A DNA stretch of 43,943 bases from Clostridiales bacterium (GCA_015055735.1 SVHP01000007.1:1-43943); one strand, 5' to 3'; counted from the stretch's first letter, positions 20,620-30,347 are shown. Notes: a model not told the origin generated them from the letters alone. Numbers and translations: made by a program.

Positions 20620-20639
20620 ACGTAATTCTCCTTTTATTA

Positions 20640-21593
20640 CTATAAATTATCTTGTTTATTTCCATTGATAAAAGATAAAATGTTTCCTTCTATTCTTACC
20701 TTTATTTTATTAAGACTTTCTTTACTCGAAGTTACAATTCCTGGTAACACAAGCGTGTTTTTTAATCTTCTAAACTTATTAAACAAAGCATACGGAATCA
20801 ATTCTACTTGGTCAAAAATAGCGCCACCTATCAACTTATTTTTCAATGCTAAATACAATGCTTTTTCATCGACAGTCGCCTCCCTTCCTACATTCATAAA
20901 CCATGCAGTTGATTTCATTTTAGAAAAAAAATTTTGATCGCAAAAATCCTTAGTTTCTTCAACAGCAGGAATTGTAGATATAATATAATCGTACTCACTC
21001 AATTTTTCTAACAACTGTTTTTTGGTATTAATTATGCCCTCATAAGGCTCTTTTAACTTGCAATATGCATCATATCCTTCTATTTTACATTCAAATGCCT
21101 TTAGCCGATTTGCAATTTCCGTTCCTATATTTCCAGTACCCATTATAAGCACTCTCTTTTGTGCCAACTCAGTAATTTCAGAGTACTTTCTAAACAATTT
21201 TGGCCTATAATTTTTAGGATTTTTTCTTATCCTTTTACAAACGGACAATATTGCGTAGATAACCGTTTCAGCAATTGATACTGAATAAACTCCTGACGAA
21301 TTACAAACCATAATCCCTTTTTTCTTAAATTCTTCAACGGGTACACCATCATATCCAGTACTTGTAAGTTGAATCATTTTTAAGTTTTTGCAATCCATAG
21401 AATTCAATATGATTGCAGTAGCTCTACAACATACGATAATGTCGACTTCTTCAGTCAAGAAACGTTCTAACGCACGTTTTTTTGGTTTATTAGAAAGATA
21501 ATTAAATAATCTATTGCCATATTTCAATGGACGAACTTCAAAATTCTCGTTATTTTCAAATAGTTCAATTTCTGATAAAATTATTTTTTTCAT
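20640..21593 (-). CDS. D-isomer-specific 2-hydroxyacid dehydrogenase family protein
   Basis: VLIMGTGNIGTEIANRLKAFECKIEGYD Rossmann motif; NVGREATVDEKALYLALK. Confidence 0.85.
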   Translation of the reverse strand: MKKIILSEIELFENNENFEVRPLKYGNRLFNYLSNKPKKRALERFLTEEVDIIVCCRATAIILNSMDCKNLKMIQLTSTGYDGVPVEEFKKKGIMVCNSSGVYSVSIAETVIYAILSVCKRIRKNPKNYRPKLFRKYSEITELAQKRVLIMGTGNIGTEIANRLKAFECKIEGYDAYCKLKEPYEGIINTKKQLLEKLSEYDYIISTIPAVEETKDFCDQNFFSKMKSTAWFMNVGREATVDEKALYLALKNKLIGGAIFDQVELIPYALFNKFRRLKNTLVLPGIVTSSKESLNKIKVRIEGNILSFINGNKQDNL

Positions 21594-21594
21594 A

Positions 21595-22755
21595 TTACTT
21601 GGTTTGTGTTTTTCCTATAAGTTCATTCACATCTTCAACAATGTTATTAACCATAACAGATCTCTCAAAATAAATTTCAACCCTTTTTCTACCCTCTTTT
21701 GCAAATCGAAGGCGAGTCTCTTCATCGTTCATTAGTTCAATCATCTTTTGTTGTAAAAGCTCCATATTTTGCGCTGGAACAAGCCAACCACATTTATTTT
21801 CTTCGATAACCTCAGAAGGTCCAGGCACGTCCGTTGTTATAATCGGAACGCCCATCGCAAGTCCTTCTTGCAACACCATACCGAAGCCTTCTCTATAAGT
21901 AGGATGTACCATTATATCGAAAGCAGAAAGATATTTACACACTTCGTTACCTTTTACAAGCCCCGTAAATACCACTTTGCCCGAAGTTTTTGCCCATTCA
22001 ATAAGTTCTAAAAGCTCCCCCTCGCAACCATCGTACATACCGACTAGTATCATCTTTACGTTTTCAGAAAAGTTACCTAACTTAAATGATTGCAACAACT
22101 CTTTACAGCCTTTATCCTTAGTAATTCTCCCAACAAAGCCAAATACAAAATCTTCATCAGCCATCCCATATTGAGAGCGAATCTCTTTTCTATATTCTTG
22201 CTTTTTTTCAATTTTATATATCGAAAGATTTACGCCTATTGTTCCACCTTTCCCCAACACTTTTATTTTTTTTGCTTCGCATAGTCGATCATCAAGTGCA
22301 ATTTGCATATTCTTATTACTAACTTCTCGAATATGCGTTGAATTTTTGCAGGTAATCTTTTCAAGAGTTTTCATAATAATGCGAGTAACTCCATTTGCCG
22401 CAACGTAATGAATTCCCCACTGAGCGTAAAGTCGTATAGGAATTTTAGCGAATTTACCTGCAAGACAAGAATAAAACGAAGCGTTATCGGTCGCATAATA
22501 AATGATATCAAATTTTTCTTTCTTAAAAATCTTTTTTAACCTTAACGTAAACTTAAATATATCAAAGAAATGAAATCCTCTACGCATAGGTAAATTGATA
22601 CATTTTGCGTAGGTAGTATTTTTCTTTTCAAACTCTTCGTTCATGTTACAAATATAGGTTACGTCATAACCGTTCTCAGAAAAAGCTTTTGCAAACGGAA
22701 GGATAAAAGTATCCATTGTTAATTGTAAAGTTGTAATAAAACAAATTTTTTTCAT
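21595..22755 (-). CDS. Glycosyltransferase family 4
   Basis: FGFVGRITKDKGCKELL; MVHPTYREGFGMVLQEGLAMGVPIITTDVPGPSEVIE. Confidence 0.93.
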   Translation of the reverse strand: MKKICFITTLQLTMDTFILPFAKAFSENGYDVTYICNMNEEFEKKNTTYAKCINLPMRRGFHFFDIFKFTLRLKKIFKKEKFDIIYYATDNASFYSCLAGKFAKIPIRLYAQWGIHYVAANGVTRIIMKTLEKITCKNSTHIREVSNKNMQIALDDRLCEAKKIKVLGKGGTIGVNLSIYKIEKKQEYRKEIRSQYGMADEDFVFGFVGRITKDKGCKELLQSFKLGNFSENVKMILVGMYDGCEGELLELIEWAKTSGKVVFTGLVKGNEVCKYLSAFDIMVHPTYREGFGMVLQEGLAMGVPIITTDVPGPSEVIEENKCGWLVPAQNMELLQQKMIELMNDEETRLRFAKEGRKRVEIYFERSVMVNNIVEDVNELIGKTQTK

Positions 22756-22774
22756 ATTTCTCTACTTATTGCAC

Positions 22775-23851
22775 TTAACCTATCGTAACAGGATTTCCCT
22801 GTTCATCACAAAATAATTCATGGTACCTACGTCTCAATTTAACTCCGTACTGGACGTCTAAATACGGCAATTTTTCGTGCAAAAGTTGTTTTACACGCAA
22901 GTATAATAGATTTACCCCTCCCGCAGCAATAACAGAAAGAGTCGCCGCCAACCTTGGATTAATTTCCATTAGTTGAGGTAAACCATTTTCATCAAACTTA
23001 AAATCTAAATCTATGTTACCATCTAATTTTAATGTTTCAACTATTTTGCGCGATATTTCGTATGCCTTTTCATTTGGGGTTAAAGTAGCCGTCTGCGGTA
23101 TACTTGCAACTATTACATTACTTTCTCTACCAACCATATACAACACTTTTCCATTATCAGCAAGTAGATCAACTGAATACTCCTTACCAGGCAAGTAATC
23201 CATTACCATAAGTTCAGGCATATTTTCGGTTTCTTTCAAAATAGACAACATATCTTCGTAGGTGGTAAAAAATGAATTTGGTTTTTCATTCATAAAAATA
23301 TCAAATCGTGATTTTTTAGGATCGATCAAGCGTATTCCTCTACTACCACTACCATCTCTCATTTTTACGCAAATAGGTTTATTTGGATAACCTATTTCTC
23401 TACAAGCGTTTATAAATTCATCAATATTTTTAGCCGTGCGAAAATTAGGAATTGAAAAACCATTTTCTTGCATAAATTGATATAGCTTGATTTTATCATT
23501 TGCAATTAGTAAACCTTCTCCTGACGATACCGATACCAATGTTCCTATTTGTTCAAATTCCGTACGTCGTGTTTGTAATTGAGGTAATTCTTGTGAAATG
23601 CCTGGTATTAGAATGTCAACTTTTTCCTTTTTGCAAATTTCTAATAGGGCATCTATATAATCATATGCCGATACTGCAGGAACGAGATATACTTCATCTA
23701 CCAATTGTTTAATTGTTGGATCGGTAGACATGTCAACCCCTATTATTCTAACATTTCTTTCTCCATTACATTTTAAGCATTGAACCAACCCTGGTGAAGA
23801 CGGCGACCCCGCAGCCGTCAACAATACAGTTATATCTCTCAATTTATTCAT
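22775..23851 (-). CDS. ATP-grasp family protein
   Basis: KPICVKMRDGSGSRGI; MDYLPGKEYSVDLLADNG; PQLMEINPRLAATLSV. Confidence 0.88.
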   Translation of the reverse strand: MNKLRDITVLLTAAGSPSSPGLVQCLKCNGERNVRIIGVDMSTDPTIKQLVDEVYLVPAVSAYDYIDALLEICKKEKVDILIPGISQELPQLQTRRTEFEQIGTLVSVSSGEGLLIANDKIKLYQFMQENGFSIPNFRTAKNIDEFINACREIGYPNKPICVKMRDGSGSRGIRLIDPKKSRFDIFMNEKPNSFFTTYEDMLSILKETENMPELMVMDYLPGKEYSVDLLADNGKVLYMVGRESNVIVASIPQTATLTPNEKAYEISRKIVETLKLDGNIDLDFKFDENGLPQLMEINPRLAATLSVIAAGGVNLLYLRVKQLLHEKLPYLDVQYGVKLRRRYHELFCDEQGNPVTIG

Positions 23852-25112
23852 TGTGGTCTCCCTTTGTTACGTATGTTAACATTACGTCTTCAACCTTCTC
23901 TTTTCTCTTAAATAATTCTATGCTTTGATCTTCATTTATCATAATTCCCGCACATTGTTCACTAATGAAAGCAGGTTTTGAGACAAGAGAATACCCCCCG
24001 ACATTTTTAAATAAGACGATATCCCCTTCACCAATCTCACCACTATACTCAGAAAAAGGCACGTCATATTCAAGACAGGTATATCCTACCAAATCGATAC
24101 TTTCAAAGTTTTCTCTTTTTTTATTTCCATTAGAATATATCTCAATAGGCAATTTCTTAATTCTACACATATCGCTCACGTTAAATATACAACTATCAAT
24201 ACATGCAAAGTTTTTGCCTCTTATTTTCTTTATACCATATACTTTTGACAATAAATACATGTATGCTGAAACAATAGTCGTTCCTGGCTCCGTATAAAGC
24301 CATGGTTGTTTATCTAAAGGCAAGTGTCCATAACGTTGTCTAAACACAGTAGCAACAGCTTGTGCATAATGGTCATACGTTGGAATGCTCCCACCAAACT
24401 GTTCAGCCAAAAACGGATCCATGACGCCAAACATACCACTACCTATATCAATAAATTCAGGAATAAAATCTAAATATTTATCGGCAAGTTCAATCATTTG
24501 CTTGGCTCTTTCTGCCCAATACTGAACCCCTCTCGAGTGTCCAATATGCATATGTAATCCCACTAAATGTATATTTTTATATTGTTCTATTTGAGATAAA
24601 ACTTCTTCTAGATCTCCATTGTCAGGATCCACTCCAAAACGAGAAACAAATCCTTGACCAATATCTAAATTTACACGTATTCCTACTCGCAACTCTTTAT
24701 CAAAATGCTCTTTTGCTAAATTTATAATTCGCCCTAGCTCTTTTAAATTGTCAATATTAACAACACACCCATCTAAAAGAAATTTTTCCATCATGGGTCC
24801 TTTTATCGGTCCATTATAAATAATGTCTTTATCAGAATACCCAACATTTTTAGCAATTTTATATTCCATATCTGAAACAACTTCTGCTAATCCACCGTAT
24901 TCCTTTACTAACGAACAAATTTTAGGAGTATAATTGGTTTTATACGATTGAGCAATATTATACTTAGGATAAATAGCACGAAAACTATCTAAAAGATGAA
25001 AATAATTGTCTTTAAATTCTTTTACATCAAAAACAAACAATGGACTTCCATATCTATCCAACCAATTCTGTAATTGATTAAATGTATATTTACGTTTTAC
25101 ATTACTTGCCAT
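23844..25112 (-). CDS. PLP-dependent decarboxylase, group III (diaminopimelate decarboxylase-like)
   Basis: PLFVFDVKEF..QSYKTNYTPKIC (PLP-Lys region); DIGSGMFG; YTEPGTTIV; overlaps the ATP-grasp ORF by 8 bp. Confidence 0.85.
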   Translation of the reverse strand: MASNVKRKYTFNQLQNWLDRYGSPLFVFDVKEFKDNYFHLLDSFRAIYPKYNIAQSYKTNYTPKICSLVKEYGGLAEVVSDMEYKIAKNVGYSDKDIIYNGPIKGPMMEKFLLDGCVVNIDNLKELGRIINLAKEHFDKELRVGIRVNLDIGQGFVSRFGVDPDNGDLEEVLSQIEQYKNIHLVGLHMHIGHSRGVQYWAERAKQMIELADKYLDFIPEFIDIGSGMFGVMDPFLAEQFGGSIPTYDHYAQAVATVFRQRYGHLPLDKQPWLYTEPGTTIVSAYMYLLSKVYGIKKIRGKNFACIDSCIFNVSDMCRIKKLPIEIYSNGNKKRENFESIDLVGYTCLEYDVPFSEYSGEIGEGDIVLFKNVGGYSLVSKPAFISEQCAGIMINEDQSIELFKRKEKVEDVMLTYVTKGDHNE

Positions 25113-25116
25113 TTAT

Positions 25117-25746
25117 TTACCTCCCCGTTTCATTCAGCCAATCTTTTCGCTCTTCACTTAATGGTTTTCTTACTTCGCTACCATAATCCTCTTTTATTCG
25201 CTTAAACAATATCCTAATCGTGTAAAATAAAATCTTTATATCTAGCCACAACGTTAAATTTTTTGCATAATCAACTTCGTAAGAAAATTGTTCTTCCCAC
25301 GTCGGAGTTACGTTATCGTGCAATACCTCTGGTACCGTTAATCCACCACGTACATCATGACGATGTCTTTCTTCTTGGGTGTAATACGGCAAATATTCTA
25401 CCAATAACGGACGAGGTCCAATTATAGATAAATCACCCTTTAAGATATTAAATAATTCTGGCAACTCGTCTAAAGACGTCGAACGTAAAAACCTGCCAAA
25501 CCTCGTCACCCTTTGGTTGTCTGGCAATAGTTTTCCATCTTTATCTTTTTTATTACTCATGGTGCGAAACTTGTACATTGTAAACACTTTCTCGTTCTTT
25601 CCCACCCGCTTTTGCTTAAAGAAAATAGGTGCTCCTACATTGCATAAAACTAAAAAACTTAAAATGATAAATATTGGTGAAAGAACGATTATCGCCACGA
25701 AAGATAAGATAAAATCAAAAAATCTCTTAAAAAAATGTTTGTACAT
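25117..25746 (-). CDS. Monotopic phosphoglycosyltransferase (PglC-like initiating sugar transferase)
   Basis: KRFFDFILSF; PIFFKQKRVGKNEKVFTMYKFRTM; STSLDELPELFNILKGDLSIIGPRPLL. Confidence 0.93.
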   Translation of the reverse strand: MYKHFFKRFFDFILSFVAIIVLSPIFIILSFLVLCNVGAPIFFKQKRVGKNEKVFTMYKFRTMSNKKDKDGKLLPDNQRVTRFGRFLRSTSLDELPELFNILKGDLSIIGPRPLLVEYLPYYTQEERHRHDVRGGLTVPEVLHDNVTPTWEEQFSYEVDYAKNLTLWLDIKILFYTIRILFKRIKEDYGSEVRKPLSEERKDWLNETGR

Positions 25747-25748
25747 TT

Positions 25749-26414
25749 TTACTTAATCTCCCTTACTACCGCAAATGCCTCCGCTGCTTTTACACCGACC
25801 GTTGCGCCACGATATTTAGCAAGAGTTTCAATCGCTTCTATTGAACGGGCATTAGGGAATTCGGCAATTTGCGATTTATAGCAAGTCATTAATTGCAATT
25901 TTTTATCAATTGTCTCCGATATGTCTACGTATCTTTGTGGAATAAACGCATTCGCTACATGAGGAACGTTCCACTCAGTTTCCGATAAGGTTTCATAAGC
26001 ATATACCCCCGTTACCTTATAATCGTATTTAGGGCGAATACAAACCATTGCCGACTCAGCAACCAACGCATGATCTTTCTGCATATCCCCAAAATGTGGA
26101 ATATAAACGATATTTGGCTTAACTTCATTAAAAACGTTCATCATTGACGCATTCAACTCATGTCGTGGAATGGATTCCAACATGACTGAAGGGAACTCTA
26201 AAAAGAAAGTTTTTTTAACTCCTAATATTTTATGACAATTTATAGTTTCTCCACGAAGTTGTTCAACAAAAGCCTTAGAAAAAAGAGGCTCAACACCTTT
26301 GGTTGCAATGCAAACGTAAACTTCGTCATCTTGTTCTACGTGTTTTAATAACGTACCACCCAATCCAATTATTTCATCATCAGCATGTGGCGCTATTGCT
26401 AATATTTTTTTCAT
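25749..26414 (-). CDS. PIG-L/LmbE family deacetylase
   Basis: APHADDEIIGLGGTLLKH; HFGDMQKDHALVAE. Confidence 0.92.
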   Translation of the reverse strand: MKKILAIAPHADDEIIGLGGTLLKHVEQDDEVYVCIATKGVEPLFSKAFVEQLRGETINCHKILGVKKTFFLEFPSVMLESIPRHELNASMMNVFNEVKPNIVYIPHFGDMQKDHALVAESAMVCIRPKYDYKVTGVYAYETLSETEWNVPHVANAFIPQRYVDISETIDKKLQLMTCYKSQIAEFPNARSIEAIETLAKYRGATVGVKAAEAFAVVREIK

Positions 26415-26429
26415 CGTTAATAATTCCTT

Positions 26430-27269
26430 TTAAGATTTTAACGCTACGATTTGATTTACTTTTTCAACAACCATAGCGTGATTATTTTTAAATTGTTCTT
26501 CAGTATATCCTAGAAATTCTATTTCTTTTAGCCTAATATTTTTTACGCCTTCCAAGAAAATATCTTCAATCGTCTTTGGATCTTCTACTAAATTAGCATC
26601 GCAAAATCCTCTCGATAGAATTGCAGCAGTTGAACCCAAACGATAATGCTCAGCCATAATATATTCGGCAGGTAGCATTCCATACCCCACACGAGCAATG
26701 CCACCAAAACCGTACTTGATTCCATTTTCCTTAATCGTTTTACACAATCTTTCCACCGTACCATCGGCAAGCAATTGAAACATAAATTTTTGTCCGTACG
26801 CAAGGTGCAAATCGTTTAACCCTATATGTATTTCATCTACACCTTGAACCTTACAAATTTCTTTAATTTTTGCCGCCGCCTCAGCAGTTTCAAGCAAGAG
26901 TTGCACTTTAGCCCTTCCGTCAACTATCTCTACAAATTTTTCAGCATCTGCCCTAGTCCTAAACATAGGCAACATAATCACTTCTGCGCCAGCCGTTAAC
27001 GTATTTTCGATCTCTTCTTTGGACGAACAGTAGTCTTTTGTCGCTTGATGCAAAGGATTTACTCTTACCATAAGTTTAGAAGTCTTTACTATCGGACGAA
27101 GTCGAACGATATCGTCTATCGTATGATGCGATTTTACGGTATTCATACCTGCTTGGCGCTCTTCCTTACCAATGTACTCCATATCGATCCAAATACGGTC
27201 AACCCCTGCTCTTTGTGCGATATCTGCAACTAATTCATTATTCGTTATATACATCAACGTCAATGCCAT
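26430..27269 (-). CDS. HpcH/HpaI aldolase/citrate lyase family protein
   Basis: DRIWIDMEYIGK; AEVIMLPMFRTRADAEKFV; LLLETAEAAAKI; IHIGLNDLHLAYG. Confidence 0.85.
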   Translation of the reverse strand: MALTLMYITNNELVADIAQRAGVDRIWIDMEYIGKEERQAGMNTVKSHHTIDDIVRLRPIVKTSKLMVRVNPLHQATKDYCSSKEEIENTLTAGAEVIMLPMFRTRADAEKFVEIVDGRAKVQLLLETAEAAAKIKEICKVQGVDEIHIGLNDLHLAYGQKFMFQLLADGTVERLCKTIKENGIKYGFGGIARVGYGMLPAEYIMAEHYRLGSTAAILSRGFCDANLVEDPKTIEDIFLEGVKNIRLKEIEFLGYTEEQFKNNHAMVVEKVNQIVALKS

Positions 27270-27281
27270 AATTTCTTTCCT

Positions 27282-27893
27282 TTATTTCCTTTTTGCAGGG
27301 ACACCGATATACGTCCCTTCCTCAATAATATTCTTAACCACAACAGCACCTGCACCGATAACGCAATTTGCACAAACTTCAACGTTGTTTTTAATAATAG
27401 CACCTGCGCCAACACAAACGTTTTCACCTAACTTTACGGTTCCTGCTACATGGCTTCCTACTGCAATATGACAATAATCACCAACAACACAATCGTGATC
27501 TATCGAACTACAAGTATTTAATATCACTCCCTTACCAAGTTTAGAACAAGGATTAACCACCGTTCCAGCCATGACAGCTGAACCCAGCCCAATTTCAACA
27601 CAAGCACCAATATTTGCGCTTGGATGGATAAGGGTTGGTATGTCAGCGCCTAATTTAAGTAACCGTTCGTTAAAATCACGGCGAACTTGATTGTTTCCAA
27701 TCGCAACGAATAGGTCTGCCTTATCTATAAATTTTTCGGCATCAAACGTTTTACCCACGACAGGCAAGCCCATAGTTTCTTTAATATCCCCGTCGTCTAA
27801 AAAGAAAATGTTTGCATAAACGCCTAATTTTTGTGCGATATCAGCAACTACACGGCCGTGTCCACCAGCGCCGATAATAACTAAATCTTTCAT
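27282..27893 (-). CDS. PglD/NeuD-like sugar O/N-acetyltransferase (left-handed beta-helix)
   Basis: VIIGAGGHGRVVADIA; hexapeptide repeats; HDCVVGDYCHIAVGSHVAG. Confidence 0.9.
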   Translation of the reverse strand: MKDLVIIGAGGHGRVVADIAQKLGVYANIFFLDDGDIKETMGLPVVGKTFDAEKFIDKADLFVAIGNNQVRRDFNERLLKLGADIPTLIHPSANIGACVEIGLGSAVMAGTVVNPCSKLGKGVILNTCSSIDHDCVVGDYCHIAVGSHVAGTVKLGENVCVGAGAIIKNNVEVCANCVIGAGAVVVKNIIEEGTYIGVPAKRK

Positions 27894-27963
27894 TTTACAT
27901 TTGTCCCCTTAAACTCATCCATTGTTTCAGAAACTAAAATTTCAAAAACTTCTTTCATAATCC

Positions 27964-29214
27964 TTACTCGAAACAACTTTTTATAATTTCAATAATTTTG
28001 TCTTGCTCGCTAGCCGTCATCTTGTTATCGCTCGGTAAACAAAGTCCCCTTTCAAAAATATCTGCGCCAACGTCAACGGCACCACCTGCTATATAAGCGT
28101 TAGTGCGAGCACGTCCGTTTCCTTCTATCGTAATAAACGGATTCATACGATAAAGCGGTTGCATATGCATAGGTTTCCAAATAGGTCTACCTTCGGCATT
28201 ATATTTTGCAAGGGTTTCTAAAATTTCGGTAGGACACGACTTGCCTTTTTCTTTTACGTAACAAGCTTGACTATCGCTACGAACTTGTTTGCACATAGCA
28301 TCTTCGTCTATAAGCAAACACGAAAGCCAAAAGTTTGGCTCCATAATACTCTCATCGTAAGGATTCATAGTGACAGGCAAATTCTTAAGACCTTCTTTAT
28401 ATCTCATGTAAATTGCTTTCTTTTGAGCAATATGTTCTTTCAAGTACGGATATTGTCCACGAACGACACCTGCGATCACGTTACTCATACGATAATTATA
28501 ACCGACCTCTTCGTGTTGATACCAAGGCGCATCTTCACGGCTTTGCGTAGACCATTTACGAGCCTTATTCGCTGCTTCAAGGCTATTTGTCAACAACATA
28601 CCCCCGGACGAGCCCGTGATGATTTTATTACCGTTAAAAGAAATGGCGTTATAAGTTCCGAAAGTCCCCGTTTGTTTTCCCTTATAGGTTGCGCCGAGCG
28701 ATTCTGCGGCGTCTTCTATGATAATTGCTCCGTGTTTTTTACAAATCGCAGCAATCTCATCCATTTTCCCAGGCGTACCGTAAAGATTTGCAATTACGAC
28801 CACTTTAACTTCGGGATAAATTTCAAACGCCTTTTCTAAAGCTCTAGGATCCATATTCCAAGTATCGTATTCGGTATCGATAAAAATAGGCGTTCCACCT
28901 TCGTACATAATAGGGTTTACGCTTGCATCAAAAGTAACGTCCGAACAAAAAACCTTATCGCCAGGTTTTACCCCTGCAAGTTTTGTCGCTAAATGCAACG
29001 TCGCCGTTCCACAAGAAAGAGCAACTGCATATTTACAACCTATAATCTCAGCTGTATACTTTTCTATTTGGTCTAAATTTTCACCGACGGTAGACATCCA
29101 ATTTGTTTGGTAAGCTTTTGTCATGTACTCAAGTTCTTCTCCGTGCATAGTTGGAGATGAAAGCCATATTTTTTTCTCAAAAGGTTTGATTTCCATAGCT
29201 TGTATCCTTTTCAC
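27964..29214 (-). CDS. DegT/DnrJ/EryC1 aminotransferase (PglE-like)
   Basis: ALSCGTATLHLATKLAGVKPGDKVF; EDAAESLGATYKGKQTGTFG; FNGNKIITGSSGGML. Confidence 0.92.
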   Translation of the reverse strand: MKRIQAMEIKPFEKKIWLSSPTMHGEELEYMTKAYQTNWMSTVGENLDQIEKYTAEIIGCKYAVALSCGTATLHLATKLAGVKPGDKVFCSDVTFDASVNPIMYEGGTPIFIDTEYDTWNMDPRALEKAFEIYPEVKVVVIANLYGTPGKMDEIAAICKKHGAIIIEDAAESLGATYKGKQTGTFGTYNAISFNGNKIITGSSGGMLLTNSLEAANKARKWSTQSREDAPWYQHEEVGYNYRMSNVIAGVVRGQYPYLKEHIAQKKAIYMRYKEGLKNLPVTMNPYDESIMEPNFWLSCLLIDEDAMCKQVRSDSQACYVKEKGKSCPTEILETLAKYNAEGRPIWKPMHMQPLYRMNPFITIEGNGRARTNAYIAGGAVDVGADIFERGLCLPSDNKMTASEQDKIIEIIKSCFE

Positions 29215-29267
29215 TTTCTCGCAACAGTTATTATATATATTATAAAATAATATAACACACTCAACTA

Positions 29268-29296
29268 ATTATAACATCATAATCGTATATTGTCAA
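29268..29296 (-). promoter_or_regulatory. Consensus sigma-A promoter for the polysaccharide operon
   Basis: Minus strand TTGACA (29296-29291), 17 nt, TATAAT (29273-29268), ~50 nt upstream of the aminotransferase. Confidence 0.75.
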
Positions 29297-29383
29297 TAGC
29301 TATTTGAAATTATAGTAGCAAAATGAAGGTATTTTTGACAAAAATACCCAAAAACAAAGCACGTTTACTCTACTTTAAACAAA

Positions 29384-29414
29384 AAAAGCAAACCACGTTT
29401 TGTAGTTTGCTTTT
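29384..29414 (-). terminator. Rho-independent terminator downstream of the SGNH gene
   Basis: 13-bp stem (one wobble) AAAAGCAAACCAC/GTAGTTTGCTTTT with T-run on the minus strand. Confidence 0.75.
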
Positions 29415-29469
29415 CATTTATACTTTTATAAAGCCTATTATCATCAACTGACTTTTATTAGATAAAACC

Positions 29470-30090
29470 CTAAATTAAAACTTTTTCTATTTGGTTAGCC
29501 ATTTGCTCCATACCTTTTTGGTTAGGGTGGCCACCTTCTTTTTCTATATTTTCTAATAGAACCGATTTTGCATCGTAATGTTTTGCTACTTTTTGTATGT
29601 AGTTTTGTATTTCTTCTTTTATATCCGAATTGATAATGAAAATAATTTGAGTATTTGGAAAATCGCTTTTTAAGATATGAGCAAAATAGCAAATTGCAGG
29701 AAGTACGTTATATAGGTCTTTTTCTTGCCAATCGTTCAGTTTATATTCGCCTAGTGGCGCATTAGACCAACTATCGTTAGTTCCACCGAATACAAAAATA
29801 GTGTCGATATCGTTCTTTTCAAAAAAACCTTCTTGCTTTAACAACCTATATCTGTAAATAAAAGACGAATCTTTTGAACAATCGGTATTTTCATAGCCTG
29901 TGTAACCTATGGTAGATCCCGACCAACTATTATTTTGAACTATATCAAGATTATATTTTTTAGCCAAAATTCCCCACCAAGTCTTCTCCACTTTATCAAC
30001 GCCTAAGCCTGGATAATATGGAGCATATCCATTGGGAATATAACCGTCGAAAGTAGAATAACTGTCCCCGAAAATAACTGCCTTTTTCAT
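29470..30090 (-). CDS. SGNH/GDSL hydrolase
   Basis: FGDSYSTFDGYIP; FVFGGTNDSW; GGHPNQKGMEQMA. Confidence 0.88.
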   Translation of the reverse strand: MKKAVIFGDSYSTFDGYIPNGYAPYYPGLGVDKVEKTWWGILAKKYNLDIVQNNSWSGSTIGYTGYENTDCSKDSSFIYRYRLLKQEGFFEKNDIDTIFVFGGTNDSWSNAPLGEYKLNDWQEKDLYNVLPAICYFAHILKSDFPNTQIIFIINSDIKEEIQNYIQKVAKHYDAKSVLLENIEKEGGHPNQKGMEQMANQIEKVLI

Positions 30091-30125
30091 TTTAACTTCT
30101 CCAACTGTAAATATTGTATAAGTTT

Positions 30126-30154
30126 ATTATACTGTCTAAAAAACACAATGTCAA
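30126..30154 (-). promoter_or_regulatory. Consensus sigma-A promoter of the SGNH hydrolase gene
   Basis: Minus strand TTGACA-N17-TATAAT, exact. Confidence 0.75.
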
Positions 30155-30347
30155 CACTATAGTATGATTTTTAGATAAAATATACGATTTATCGACCACT
30201 AGCGTAATTTACATTATGCCTTTACCCCTTATAACGAGCCACTACGTGGACTTAATTTACTTTATTTTCCTTATAACTTTAAGATATATATTTACCTATA
30301 TAATTTTTATTTAACCTAAAATTACGCTTATCTAAACTTATATTATG

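Noticed and set aside
28267-28839. 190-aa plus-strand ORF antisense to the aminotransferase
   Set aside because: Longest antisense ORF, but wholly overlaps a clear DegT aminotransferase and shows no recognisable motif or RBS.
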